Shown in pieces: positions 22,920 to 31,582 of a DNA stretch of 64,000 nucleotides. Each line of letters opens with the position of its first letter. The first letter of the stretch is position 1. The notes under the pieces were generated by a model. The model worked only from the letters and a program-made list of their open reading frames with translations, was not told the origin of the DNA and did not search any database. A program made the translations under genes and the position numbers. Origin of the DNA: a virus; the IMG/VR virus record IMGVR_UViG_3300047548_000491, positions 35,914 to 99,913 of that record; one strand, 5' to 3'.

Positions 22920-22948
22920 CTCCTGATAAATACACTATCAGGAGTTTT
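22919..22948 (+). terminator. terminator-like hairpin with embedded late promoter
   Basis: Ten-base arms ACTCCTGATA and TATCAGGAGT with a 7-base loop, then TTTT. The 5' arm and loop contain GATAAATA (22925-22932) and the 3' arm contains AGGAG, the ribosome binding site of gp13. Read-through mRNA would fold and hide that site, whereas mRNA started from the embedded promoter would begin inside the 3' arm and leave it free. Confidence 0.8.
22925..22932 (+). promoter_or_regulatory. late promoter octamer inside a hairpin
   Basis: GATAAATA, 18 bases before the gp13 ATG, lying across the 5' arm and loop of the hairpin at 22919-22948. Confidence 0.72.
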
Positions 22949-22950
22949 CC

Positions 22951-23712
22951 ATGGCTAATCAGCGACTACAAGATTTAAAAGATGAATTGTTCAAAAATTT
23001 AAGATTTCGTCTAGGTGATGGTATGGTTGATGTTGAACTTGACCCAGAGCATTACGAAGCTGCATACAATTACACCATTAAACTATATAGACAACGAGCA
23101 CAAAACGCAACGCAAGAATCATATACTTTGATGGAAATTCATAAAAATAAAGATGTGTATGTCCTGCCTTCAGAATTTATCAACGTAAGACAAGTATTTA
23201 GAAGAACAGTGGGTTTAGAAACAGGTCCTGCGGCAAGTTCTTTTGACCCATTTTCTAGTGCGATTCTTAACACGTATTTGTTAAACTATAACTACGCAGG
23301 TGGTCTAGCAACATATGATTTTTATGCCCAGTACATCGAATTAGCTGCTAGAATGTTCGGTGGATACGTAATTTACACGTTTAACCCTGTAACCAAAGAA
23401 ATTAGAATTGTAAGAGACCCTAAAGGATCAGGCGAAAAGATTCTAATTTGGGCTGATATTATTCGTCCAGAAGAACAATTATTACAAGATCCAGGGGCAG
23501 GGGTTTGGATTGGTGACTATACACTTGCGGTGCTTAAAGGCATATTAGGCGAAGCCCGTGAAAAATTCGCTAGTATAGCTGGTCCAAGTGGCGGAACTTC
23601 TTTAAATGGTGCTTCGCTCAAAGCAGAATCAAAAGCAGAACAAGAAAGATTAATTGAGGATCTAAAACGCTTTGTAGATTATAGTCAACCATATTCATTC
23701 GTTATTGGTTAA
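22951..23712 (+). CDS. 13: neck protein, gp13-like
   Basis: A 253-residue protein matching gp13 of T4-like phages: an N-terminal helical part (RFRLGDGMVDVELDPEHYEA), a central aromatic part with LNTYLLNYNYAGGLATYDF, and the C-terminal WIGDYTLAVLKGILGEAREKF, DLKRFVDY and SFVIG end. gp13 and gp14 form the neck that seals the filled head for tail joining. T4 gp13 is about 310 residues. In T4 it is next to gp14 and gp15; here those are on the other strand 2.6 kb upstream. Late promoter and ribosome binding site lie in the hairpin before it. Confidence 0.82.
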   Translation: MANQRLQDLKDELFKNLRFRLGDGMVDVELDPEHYEAAYNYTIKLYRQRAQNATQESYTLMEIHKNKDVYVLPSEFINVRQVFRRTVGLETGPAASSFDPFSSAILNTYLLNYNYAGGLATYDFYAQYIELAARMFGGYVIYTFNPVTKEIRIVRDPKGSGEKILIWADIIRPEEQLLQDPGAGVWIGDYTLAVLKGILGEAREKFASIAGPSGGTSLNGASLKAESKAEQERLIEDLKRFVDYSQPYSFVIG

Positions 23713-23719
23713 ACTGCTC

Positions 23720-23766
23720 TTTATTTTAAGACACTCCTGTAATACAATAAGTACTGCAGGAGTTTT
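23720..23766 (+). promoter_or_regulatory. hairpin with embedded promoter before the dNMP kinase gene
   Basis: Arms ACTCCTG (23733-23739) and CAGGAGT (23757-23763), followed by TTTTCTTTTT, repeat the arm sequence of the 22919 hairpin. The loop holds TACAAT (23743-23748) with a poor -35 (TTTATT) 17 bases upstream. Transcripts starting about seven bases after TACAAT would keep CAGGAG free as ribosome binding site, while read-through RNA would hide it. Confidence 0.6.
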
Positions 23767-23772
23767 CTTTTT

Positions 23773-24405
23773 ATGATTATAGGTGTTACCGGATTGATCG
23801 GCAGCGGCAAAGATACTATCGCCGATTATTTAGTTACCCATCATGGGTTTAAGCGTATAAGTTTTGCAGCTAGTCTCAAAGATGCAGTATCGTCAGTATT
23901 TGGTTGGGACCGAGAATTACTAGAAGGAACGACTAAATCAAGTCGTGAATGGCGAGAACAAAAAGATGAATGGTGGAGCAACCGTCTAGGTAGAGAAATT
24001 ACACCACGCTGGGTACTGCAATTTTGGGGCACAGAAGTTTTACGTAATCATTTTCATAATGATATATGGGTTGCGAGTGTAGAAAACAAATTGCGCCAAG
24101 CAAAGGATGATATTGTAATCACAGATTGCAGATTTGCTAATGAGGTCAATGCTATAAAAGATGCAGGCGGTCTAACGATGCGTGTTTCACGCGGGCCCGA
24201 TCCAGAATGGTATCAATATGCAACTGATTATAACAAAGGACCTGATGGAAATTCCATGTGGTCTATTAGTAAAACTAAATTAGATAAATTTGGTATACAT
24301 GCCAGCGAATATTCTAGCGTTGGCTTGATGTATGACTATTACGTTGATAATAACGGCTCAATTGATGATTTGCATAATAAAGTGAAATCAATAGTCAACC
24401 TCTAA
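23773..24405 (+). CDS. 1: deoxynucleoside monophosphate kinase
   Basis: A 210-residue P-loop kinase of the T4 gp1 type, which turns dNMPs into dNDPs for phage DNA synthesis. Walker A is GLIGSGKD (7-14). ISFAASLKDAVSSVFGWDRELLEG, LQFWGTEVLR and ITDCRFANEV are the usual substrate and LID blocks of this family. Length is near that of other phage dNMP kinases. It overlaps the convergent HNH-like gene by 18 bases at the 3' end. Confidence 0.9.
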   Translation: MIIGVTGLIGSGKDTIADYLVTHHGFKRISFAASLKDAVSSVFGWDRELLEGTTKSSREWREQKDEWWSNRLGREITPRWVLQFWGTEVLRNHFHNDIWVASVENKLRQAKDDIVITDCRFANEVNAIKDAGGLTMRVSRGPDPEWYQYATDYNKGPDGNSMWSISKTKLDKFGIHASEYSSVGLMYDYYVDNNGSIDDLHNKVKSIVNL

Positions 24406-24735
24406 ATCACCCCTGCGCCAAGTTACTTCCTTTCGTTTTACTACTTCTACGCAATTAAGACACACCGTTCTTAAGTTGACGTAGTTATTATTTTCTAGAT
24501 TACCATCTATGTGGTATACAGTCATCTGAGAAGAAAATAGACTCTTAAACCCGCATACGTCACATGTGGGTTTTTTCTTGTATCCTGCCCTTTGCCAAGT
24601 AGGAACGCTGGGTTTCTTCTTAGCTTTCTTGCGCCCGCACTCATCACATATGCTGCGATAGTATGTTTTTCCTTTGCGGATGTAATTAACTGCACAAAGA
24701 TTCTTGTTACAAGTCTTACATATTGGTCTTTTCAT
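24388..24735 (-). CDS. HNH-like zinc protein
   Basis: A 115-residue basic protein with paired cysteines C6/C9, C30/C33, C58/C61 and C92/C95, and YHIDGNLENNNYVNLRTVC (from residue 74), which has the His-Asn-His/Asn layout of HNH nucleases. It may be a nuclease or a DNA-binding remnant. It lies on the minus strand between the dNMP kinase and sheath genes. A TTAAATA late-like sequence (24740-24746, minus) is just before its ATG. Small free-standing HNH proteins are common mobile passengers in T4-like phages. Confidence 0.75.
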   Translation of the reverse strand: MKRPICKTCNKNLCAVNYIRKGKTYYRSICDECGRKKAKKKPSVPTWQRAGYKKKPTCDVCGFKSLFSSQMTVYHIDGNLENNNYVNLRTVCLNCVEVVKRKEVTWRRGDLEVDY

Positions 24736-24793
24736 ACAGTATTTAACAAAACACCTTTAAAGGTATGGTTATTGGCTGTTTTTATAAATTTTC

Positions 24794-24801
24794 GCTAAAT
24801 A
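24794..24801 (+). promoter_or_regulatory. variant late promoter before the sheath gene
   Basis: GCTAAATA 53 bases before the sheath ATG, one base off the core ATAAATA. The leader begins near a small AGGG/CCCT hairpin (24813-24826) and has AAAGGAAA before the ATG. Confidence 0.5.
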
Positions 24802-24853
24802 TTATTACGTATAGGGCGTTAACCCTCAAAATCATAACATAAAGGAAAACAAC

Positions 24854-27800
24854 ATGGCACTAGTATCACCAGGCGTAGAAGTTACAATTATTGATGAAAG
24901 TCAATATTTACCTCCTGCCTCATCATCTGTCCCCTTCGTTCTATTAGCAACTGCACAAAATAAAGCGAACGCTACCGGGACAGCAATTGCGCCAGCGACT
25001 ACAGCCGCTAATGCAAACAAATTATACACAGTAACAAGTCAGCGTGACTTAGTAAACTTATTCGGTAATCCGTTCTTTTACAAAACTTCGAATAATACCC
25101 CTATTCAGGGATATGAACTAAATGAATATGGTCTTTTGGCTGCATACTCATTGCTAGGTGCTACTAATCGTTGCTTTATCTTACGTGCTGACATTGACTT
25201 GGCTAGCTTAGTAGGTACATTATCTCGTCCAACAGGAGCTCCTGCTGACGGTACTTATTGGTTAGATACAACAACTACTACCTGGGGTATCTATGAGTTT
25301 AATCAATCTACTGGTAAATTCACTAATAAACTACCACTAGTTATTACTGACGCTAACCAAATGTCTGGCGGCGCGCCACTAACATCATTGGGTACGATCG
25401 GATCATACGCACAATATGCTGAATTGAATTCAGAAACTGGTGTTTATAGTAACCCTACATTCTTCTATAAGAACATGAACAACTCATGGGTTGTCGTAGG
25501 TAGTCAAGACTGGAAAAATTCAATACCTACTGTAACTACTGTTGCTCCTACAGGTGCATTACTTAGTGGAACAGAATACTCATTCACTATTACGTTTAAT
25601 GGAACTACCGGCAATGCTCAAGTAATAACGTTTGACGGAGCTACTGGCATTTACGCTATTCAGAATGCAATTCACAATGCAGGTGGATATTTAGATGCTC
25701 AAGTTGTAAACAACACACTTCAAATTTATTACTCTAATCCAGATCCTGATTCTTTCATCAATATTACTGACGGAGCAAATACACCATTAGCTACATTATT
25801 TGGAGCAGCAGCACCAGTTAATCTCAACTATTTTAACCCATTGATGGTTACTAGTCCATCATCTCAGATGCCTTTATGGACAGTTGGCCAATTAACTTCT
25901 AGACCTACTGGATCTGTTTGGGTTAAATCAAGTGTATCTGGTAATGGTTTGAATCCTGCTCTCAACGTTTATCGTAGTAGTTTAGCTAGTTGGGTAGGCG
26001 TAAATGTATCTTATTATGACTTATCTGGAAATGCAATCTTTGCGTTAGATTCAACTGGTGGCCAATCAATACCAGTAGGCACTGTTATCATGTCTGGTGC
26101 ACCTGCAGGCTTATTAAGAAGAAAAGCTACAGGTAGCACAATTGTAACTGGCTCTACTACTTCGCCAGAACCAACTGTAGGATCCGTATTGTATGCTACT
26201 GTATCAACTCCGGGTGTTCCTGCTGCATCGGTCCATCAAATTACTATGACCGGTTCAACAGGATCTTCGTTTGTAGTTGATTGGCTTGCAGCCGATATCC
26301 CTAATACAGATGCATATTTGACTACTAATGGAGCAATTCAAATCGAACACACCGCCGGCGGCGACATCTATTTAACTGATGTTAATCCTACAACAGGTAT
26401 TAGTTCGGGACTTCTTGCTGAAATAGGTTTTGACACAGTATCTAACCCAGATGTACTAGTTGGTTTTGCTCTAAGTAACTACAACACATTCCAGTACACT
26501 GACATTGGCGGCGCAGTATTCTCTGTAACTATTGAAAGAGATTACTATTCTGTTTCTGCTAACTTAGGATCCGGTAACTACTCTAGTTCTGGTACTACTC
26601 AGGTAGTAATACCAGGAACTGATTTAGGTGGTTCATCTCCTGCAAATGATATTACAATTAACATTGAAGGTGGTTCATCTCCTACTTGGACATTCATGTC
26701 CGGCACACCTAACATTAAATATGTTTCAACTTTATCTAATTGGGAATGGTTGTCCTACACACCAAATGAAGGTCCACTAGCAACAAACCCAGCAAACGGA
26801 ACTAATTGGTACTACAGTACAATTTCTGAAGTTGACATTATGGTAAACCAAAATGGTGCTTGGAAAGGGTATCGTGAAGTATCTTACGATAGTAATGGTC
26901 ACCCCCTACCAAGCGGTGTTAACACAACTGATCCTAACGGTCCGATTCTTGCAACCGATGAGCCAACTACTCAGAGTGACGGTACTGCTCTAGTGTACGG
27001 TGATCTATGGATTGACACTAATGATTTAGAAAACTATCCAATGATTTATCGTTGGCAATTGGTTGATGGTCAAGATCAATGGGTACAAATCGACAACACA
27101 GACCAAGTCAGTCAAAACGGTGTTCTATTTGCAGACGCACGTTGGGGCACTTCTGGTAGCGTAGATCCAGTAAATGATCCGATACCTGAAATCGTTGATT
27201 TGCTAGAAAGCAATTATCTAGATTTAGATGCACCTAATCCAGTTGCGTATCCACAAGGTATGTTGTTATGGAATACCCGTCGTTCTGGATATAACGTAAA
27301 GCAGTTTAGAACTAATTACTTTACAAGTGCTAACTATCCAGGTGAATCATTACCTACATTCTCATACACATGGGTAAGTGTAAGTGGATTGAATACTAAT
27401 GGATCAGCTTACATGGGCCGCAAAGCTCAGCGTAATATGGTTGTACAAGCCATGAAAGCTGCAATTGGTACTAACCAGACAATTCGTGAAGAAGATACAT
27501 TCTTCAACTTAATGGCTACACCAAACTATCCTGAGTTGCAACCTGATATGGTCGTTCTAAACAATGACCGTAACAACACTGCTTACATCATTGGTGATAC
27601 ACCATTGCGCTTACCAGATCAAGCTACTGCATTGACTAACTGGGCTACAAACGCTGCAGGAGCATCAAGCACAGGTGAAGATGGATTAGTTACACGTAAC
27701 GAATATATGGGTCTATTCTATCCAAGCGGTATCACTGTAAACCCAACAGATGGTTCTGCAGTGGTGGTACCTGCTTCACATATGATGCTTCGTACATTCT

Positions 27801-28363
27801 TACGCAATGATACTATTGCTTATCCTTGGTTAGCACCAGCTGGTACTCGTAGAGGTAATATCGACAATGCAACAAACATTGGTTATTTAGACGCAACTAC
27901 TGGCGAGTTTGTAGCTATCAAGAATCGTTTAGGAATTCGTGACGTATTGTACACAAACCAGATCAACCCACTAGCATTCTTCACAGGTGTTGGCTTGTTG
28001 AACTATGGTAATAAGAACAGCAAGGATACACAGTCTGCACTAGATCGTATCAACGTAGCTCGTTTAGTTTGCTATGTACGTGAAAGACTGCAAGTTCTTG
28101 CTCGTCCGTTCGTATTCGAACCTAACGATTCTGTAACACGTAATCAAATTGCAGGTGTGGTACAGTCATTGTTTATAGATTTAGTCGCTAAACGTGGCCT
28201 ATATGACTACCTAGTTGTATGTGATGAATCTAACAATACTCCTGCACGTATCGACAGAAATGAATTGTGGATCGATGTTGCGATTGAGCCAGTGAAAGCT
28301 GCTGAATTCATCTACATCCCAGTTCGTGTCCTTAACACAGGGGAAATTCAAGGAGCCCAATAA
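24854..28363 (+). CDS. 18: tail sheath protein, gp18-like, enlarged
   Basis: The contractile sheath protein. N-terminal SPGVEVTIIDES and LVNLFGNPFFYK, and the C-terminal core (RQIREEDTFFNL-like region, RMMLRTFLRNDTIAYPWLAP-like region, LFIDLVAKRGLYDYLVVCDE, VAIEPVKAAEFIYIPVRV) match T4-like sheath proteins. It is 1169 residues against 659 in T4. The extra 500 or so residues (about 120-750) contain several modules with motifs such as DGTYWLDTTT and YGDLWIDTNDL, which look like exposed beta domains on the outside of the tail. Good ribosome binding site and ending in a strong terminator. Confidence 0.93.
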   Translation: MALVSPGVEVTIIDESQYLPPASSSVPFVLLATAQNKANATGTAIAPATTAANANKLYTVTSQRDLVNLFGNPFFYKTSNNTPIQGYELNEYGLLAAYSLLGATNRCFILRADIDLASLVGTLSRPTGAPADGTYWLDTTTTTWGIYEFNQSTGKFTNKLPLVITDANQMSGGAPLTSLGTIGSYAQYAELNSETGVYSNPTFFYKNMNNSWVVVGSQDWKNSIPTVTTVAPTGALLSGTEYSFTITFNGTTGNAQVITFDGATGIYAIQNAIHNAGGYLDAQVVNNTLQIYYSNPDPDSFINITDGANTPLATLFGAAAPVNLNYFNPLMVTSPSSQMPLWTVGQLTSRPTGSVWVKSSVSGNGLNPALNVYRSSLASWVGVNVSYYDLSGNAIFALDSTGGQSIPVGTVIMSGAPAGLLRRKATGSTIVTGSTTSPEPTVGSVLYATVSTPGVPAASVHQITMTGSTGSSFVVDWLAADIPNTDAYLTTNGAIQIEHTAGGDIYLTDVNPTTGISSGLLAEIGFDTVSNPDVLVGFALSNYNTFQYTDIGGAVFSVTIERDYYSVSANLGSGNYSSSGTTQVVIPGTDLGGSSPANDITINIEGGSSPTWTFMSGTPNIKYVSTLSNWEWLSYTPNEGPLATNPANGTNWYYSTISEVDIMVNQNGAWKGYREVSYDSNGHPLPSGVNTTDPNGPILATDEPTTQSDGTALVYGDLWIDTNDLENYPMIYRWQLVDGQDQWVQIDNTDQVSQNGVLFADARWGTSGSVDPVNDPIPEIVDLLESNYLDLDAPNPVAYPQGMLLWNTRRSGYNVKQFRTNYFTSANYPGESLPTFSYTWVSVSGLNTNGSAYMGRKAQRNMVVQAMKAAIGTNQTIREEDTFFNLMATPNYPELQPDMVVLNNDRNNTAYIIGDTPLRLPDQATALTNWATNAAGASSTGEDGLVTRNEYMGLFYPSGITVNPTDGSAVVVPASHMMLRTFLRNDTIAYPWLAPAGTRRGNIDNATNIGYLDATTGEFVAIKNRLGIRDVLYTNQINPLAFFTGVGLLNYGNKNSKDTQSALDRINVARLVCYVRERLQVLARPFVFEPNDSVTRNQIAGVVQSLFIDLVAKRGLYDYLVVCDESNNTPARIDRNELWIDVAIEPVKAAEFIYIPVRVLNTGEIQGAQ

Positions 28364-28388
28364 ATGAAGCCCGAAAGGGCTTCATTTT
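28362..28388 (+). terminator. rho-independent terminator
   Basis: Eleven-base-pair stem with a GAAA tetraloop directly at the end of the sheath gene (arms AAATGAAGCCC and GGGCTTCATTT), followed by a short T tract. The tube gene has its own late promoter right after. Confidence 0.82.
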
Positions 28389-28394
28389 ATAAAA

Positions 28395-28402
28395 GATAAA
28401 TA
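28395..28402 (+). promoter_or_regulatory. late promoter octamer GATAAATA
   Basis: GATAAATA 20 bases before the tube ATG; AGGAGAA follows as ribosome binding site. Confidence 0.75.
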
Positions 28403-28422
28403 TATATAACAGGAGAAATAAT

Positions 28423-29052
28423 ATGGCAACAGCCTCTCAATCATTGTTCAACATGACCGTAGCATCTGATAATGCTACAAATAGTCAAGGCTTGTTGATG
28501 CCAAAATTACAATATCGCTTCAGAGCTTTATTTTTGAATTTTGGAGTTGGCGGTGCAACAACTGAACTTACTAAGCAAGTTATTGATATCGCTAGACCTA
28601 GTCTATCATTTACTGAAATACCAATTGATATTTACAACAGTAAAATTTACCTATCAGGTAAGCACGAATGGGCTGCTACTACAATCAACTTACGTGATGA
28701 TGCACAAGGTAACGTAGCTAAGTTAGTAGGTCAACAGATTCAAAAGCAAATGGATTTCGTAGAGCAAGCAAGTGCTGCTACTGGTCAGGACTATAAGTTC
28801 CAGATCAACTATGAAGTTCTTGACGGTGGAAATGGCTTACTCACACCTACAGTTTTAGAAACTTGGGAATTGTATGGGTGCTTCGTACAACAAGCTAACT
28901 ATAATACAATGAACTATTCTACCAATGAACCTGCAACAATTTCGTTAACTGTACGTTACGATAACGCAATTCAGAGTCCGTTGACTTCTGGTATCGGTAC
29001 TAACGTCGGTCGTGCATTCGGTGGCGGTACTGTAACAGGTATCGGTTCTTAA
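28423..29052 (+). CDS. 19: tail tube protein, gp19-like
   Basis: A 209-residue protein that follows the sheath gene as in T4. The motifs YRFRALFLNFG, IARPSLSFTEIPIDIYNS, KHEWAATTINLRDD and ETWELYGCFVQQANY are those of T4-like tube proteins, whose hexamers stack to form the channel for DNA. T4 gp19 is 163 residues. Its own late promoter and ribosome binding site suit high expression. Confidence 0.92.
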   Translation: MATASQSLFNMTVASDNATNSQGLLMPKLQYRFRALFLNFGVGGATTELTKQVIDIARPSLSFTEIPIDIYNSKIYLSGKHEWAATTINLRDDAQGNVAKLVGQQIQKQMDFVEQASAATGQDYKFQINYEVLDGGNGLLTPTVLETWELYGCFVQQANYNTMNYSTNEPATISLTVRYDNAIQSPLTSGIGTNVGRAFGGGTVTGIGS

Positions 29053-29064
29053 TTAGGAGCCTAA

Positions 29065-30222
29065 ATGGCAGGTTTTTTTCAAGACCTTTTAGGGGACGCT
29101 ACCAAAGCGTTCTTCGGTAATGACTACTTGCGTGATTATACTCACGCAAGTCTTACCTTTAGATCCAACGCATACCAATACTCACCCAAGTTTAAGTTTT
29201 TATTTCATGTTTATTTTGATATAAACACAGAGTATATTTCTACACAATTTCCTCAAGGAAGTAACTTTGGATTAGCTGTTAAAAACATACAACTACCTAA
29301 GTACACTGTTGATGTTACAACACTTAATCAATATAATAGAAAACGTCTAGTGCAGACGAAATTAAAATACGATCCCATCAACATAGTATTTCACGATGAT
29401 AACGGTAATTTAATTAGAAATTTATGGAATGCATATTATACATACTACTATAAAGACGGATTACAAATAGATTCGTTTAGTAACGTCACTGCAGGTCCTC
29501 CTAATCCAAAATTTGATTTAAATAAGAGAAATGTGTATGATAGTAGTATCTCAGGAAACGATGATTGGGGATACATCGGAGAATCTAGTAGAACACCGGT
29601 GACCACAGCAGGATCTGCGTTGGGTCAGACGAAAGCTCCGTTCTTCAGAGCTATTAATATATACGGTTTTAACCAACACAATTTTGCATTGTATCGACTT
29701 ATCAATCCTATGATTGAAAGTTTTAGCCACGACACCTACGACTACTCACAATCAAACGGTGTAATGGAAAATCAAATGTCAATTGCGTATGAAACTGTAA
29801 ATTATTTCCAAGGTGCAATTGACGGTAGAAGACCTGATCAGATTGTTAAACAATTTGGTGTCGATGGTCAATATGATAGAACATTGAGTCCTATCGCACG
29901 TCCGGGATCGAATGCCGCAATATTAGGTCCGGGTGGTTTATTAGATGCAGCAGGTGGTATCTTAGAAAATTTAGAAAGCGGAAACATTTTAGGTGCAATC
30001 CAGAAAGCAGGAGCTGCAAAAAATACTTTTAAGAACCCTCAAAATATAGTGAAGATAGCAACTGCAGAGGCGTTGGGAATGGCTAATACAGCATTACAGG
30101 GTTCACCTAACAGAAATACTCAGTTCACATTCCCAACTGAAGCAGCAACATTTATCAAGGGTGTTCCTGGACAAGTACAACAGGGTGTCCAGCAAATGTT
30201 GAAAAAGCCACCAACTGTATAA
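29065..30222 (+). CDS. tube-like baseplate protein (gp48/gp54 class candidate)
   Basis: A 385-residue protein with an N-terminal part similar in layout to tube proteins (KFKFLFHVYFDIN, LAVKNIQLPKYTVDVTTLNQYNR, PINIVFHDDNGNLIRNLWNAYYTYYYKDG) followed by a Gly/Ala/Asn-rich helical C-terminal part. In T4 the proteins that start the tube on the baseplate (gp48, gp54) have a tube-like fold, and the position right after gp19 agrees. Which one it is cannot be told. It starts 12 bases after gp19 with GGAGCC. Confidence 0.7.
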   Translation: MAGFFQDLLGDATKAFFGNDYLRDYTHASLTFRSNAYQYSPKFKFLFHVYFDINTEYISTQFPQGSNFGLAVKNIQLPKYTVDVTTLNQYNRKRLVQTKLKYDPINIVFHDDNGNLIRNLWNAYYTYYYKDGLQIDSFSNVTAGPPNPKFDLNKRNVYDSSISGNDDWGYIGESSRTPVTTAGSALGQTKAPFFRAINIYGFNQHNFALYRLINPMIESFSHDTYDYSQSNGVMENQMSIAYETVNYFQGAIDGRRPDQIVKQFGVDGQYDRTLSPIARPGSNAAILGPGGLLDAAGGILENLESGNILGAIQKAGAAKNTFKNPQNIVKIATAEALGMANTALQGSPNRNTQFTFPTEAATFIKGVPGQVQQGVQQMLKKPPTV

Positions 30223-30228
30223 TAAATA
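30221..30228 (+). promoter_or_regulatory. late promoter AATAAATA, leaderless type
   Basis: AATAAATA with five bases before the ATG at 30234; it overlaps the stop of the previous gene. Confidence 0.55.
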
Positions 30229-30233
30229 CTTTT

Positions 30234-30596
30234 ATGGCACAACTAATTGACGCACCTAGAAATAATCTAGATAACACTGTTAGAATTTATGACCAGTTTT
30301 ACAACTTTGATTTAGTTGTTGACGGTGGTCAATTTGATTTGGTTTATTCGTATTTCTTAAAGATCACTGGTAATAAAAATACAGCTAACAATTTCACCGG
30401 TATAATGTTTAGAATTTCTAACATTACTGGTGAAAATGTATTGTCATTACTTGATCAAATGAAGAACACAAGTAATCTTACAACTAGTAATCTTCTGACT
30501 TATTACTTAAACAGCTTAAGAAGTAAAACTACTTTGTACGGAATAGCCAATTTTCCTATACCTAATGAAACTGTTCAACGAAACGTAGTACAATAA
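30234..30596 (+). CDS. hypothetical virion-region protein
   Basis: A 120-residue protein of unknown function between the baseplate candidate and gp4. It has an Asn/Thr-rich middle (FTGIMFRISNITGENVLSLLDQM) and a helical C-terminal part. It may be a baseplate or completion factor, given its neighbours. No ribosome binding site is visible; the start is placed five bases after a late octamer. Confidence 0.65.
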   Translation: MAQLIDAPRNNLDNTVRIYDQFYNFDLVVDGGQFDLVYSYFLKITGNKNTANNFTGIMFRISNITGENVLSLLDQMKNTSNLTTSNLLTYYLNSLRSKTTLYGIANFPIPNETVQRNVVQ

Positions 30597-30597
30597 T

Positions 30598-31035
30598 ATG
30601 GCTAATTGGGCACAAGGTATCTATACTCCTAAAAACCCTGACAAATACATAGGAAAACATAAGCCTAAGTATCGCAGTGGTTGGGAGTTTACCTTTATGC
30701 AATTTTGTGACAATAACGCATCTGTTCTTAAATGGGCAAGCGAGGCAATATCCATACCTTACATGCATCCATTGACTGGTAAAAGAACTAATTACATACC
30801 AGACTTTTTCATAATCTACCAGAATAAATTTGGAAAACAATTAGCAGAAATAGTTGAGATTAAACCCAAAAAGCAAAGTTTGATTGAAAGCAGAGTAGCA
30901 AGTGCTAAGGACAGGGCAGTTGTTGCAATAAACCATGCTAAGTGGGCCGCAGCTATGGCCTACTGTAAACAAAACGGGTTTACATTCAGAGTTATCACAG
31001 AAGACGATTTGTTTAGAAACGGTAAACGCAAGTAA
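30598..31035 (+). CDS. 4: head completion protein, gp4-like
   Basis: A 145-residue protein matching T4 gp4: GIYTPKNPDKYIG, YRSGWEFTFMQFCDNN, VLKWASEAISIPY, YIPDFFI and IVEIKPKKQ in that order. The Glu, Asp and Glu-x-Lys set is that of a PD-(D/E)XK nuclease fold, and gp4 acts at the filled head before the tail is joined. Length is close to T4 gp4 (150). It starts one base after the previous stop. Confidence 0.88.
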   Translation: MANWAQGIYTPKNPDKYIGKHKPKYRSGWEFTFMQFCDNNASVLKWASEAISIPYMHPLTGKRTNYIPDFFIIYQNKFGKQLAEIVEIKPKKQSLIESRVASAKDRAVVAINHAKWAAAMAYCKQNGFTFRVITEDDLFRNGKRK

Positions 31036-31041
31036 TAAATA
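31034..31041 (+). promoter_or_regulatory. late promoter octamer AATAAATA
   Basis: AATAAATA overlaps the gp4 stop codon, 21 bases before the ATG at 31063. Confidence 0.55.
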
Positions 31042-31062
31042 CTACTATTACTTAATCGTCAA

Positions 31063-31554
31063 ATGACAAAAAAACTTTCAGAATTATTTGATTTACCTGA
31101 ACCCGACGAACCTGATAATCTCAATGAACAGATTATCGAAAGTGCTGAGGTCCGAGAAATTACTCAAGAAGCCTTTTCTAATTTAGAAAAAATAGAAAAT
31201 GCGTTGCCACAAGTTAAGGGTTTAGAAGCTGCTGACGGCGAGATGGATGATCTTGCTCAATTAGCACAAGACAGTTATAAAGATTTAATGGATCTTGGTA
31301 TGCAAGTTGACAGTCGTTTTGCTAGTGAAATCTTTGGTGTAGCCGGTACTATGTTAGGACATGCTATTACAGCTAAAACAGCAAAGATTAATAAGAAATT
31401 AAAAATGTTAGACCTTCAATTAAAGAAGGCCCAACTAGATCAAAAAGCACTCTCACAAACTAAAGAAATAGAAAATACACCTGTCGGAGAAGGTCAACTG
31501 TTAGATAGAAACGAATTGCTCAAGCAAATTCTAGCTAACAAAAAATCCGACTGA
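31063..31554 (+). CDS. 16: small terminase subunit, gp16-like
   Basis: A 163-residue acidic protein with the layout of T4 gp16 (164 residues): an acidic Pro-rich N-terminus (LFDLPEPDEPDNLNEQ), a central helical hairpin (DSRFASEIFGVAGTMLGHAITAKTAK and a Lys/Leu-rich helix) that in gp16 builds the oligomer, and an acidic tail. It would regulate the packaging motor. The large subunit gene, which follows gp16 in T4, is not here. Pattern-based assignment, moderately sure. Confidence 0.68.
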   Translation: MTKKLSELFDLPEPDEPDNLNEQIIESAEVREITQEAFSNLEKIENALPQVKGLEAADGEMDDLAQLAQDSYKDLMDLGMQVDSRFASEIFGVAGTMLGHAITAKTAKINKKLKMLDLQLKKAQLDQKALSQTKEIENTPVGEGQLLDRNELLKQILANKKSD

Positions 31555-31556
31555 TT

Positions 31557-31564
31557 GATAAATA
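31557..31564 (+). promoter_or_regulatory. late promoter octamer GATAAATA
   Basis: GATAAATA 18 bases before the ATG at 31583; it drives 31583, 32179 and 32409. Confidence 0.72.
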
Positions 31565-31582
31565 ATATATAGGAATAACAAA

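Noticed and set aside
24745-24765. Palindrome ACCTTTAAAGGT as an operator
   Set aside because: A single 12-base AT-rich palindrome with no second copy and no known regulator; it may only be part of the leader of the HNH-like gene.
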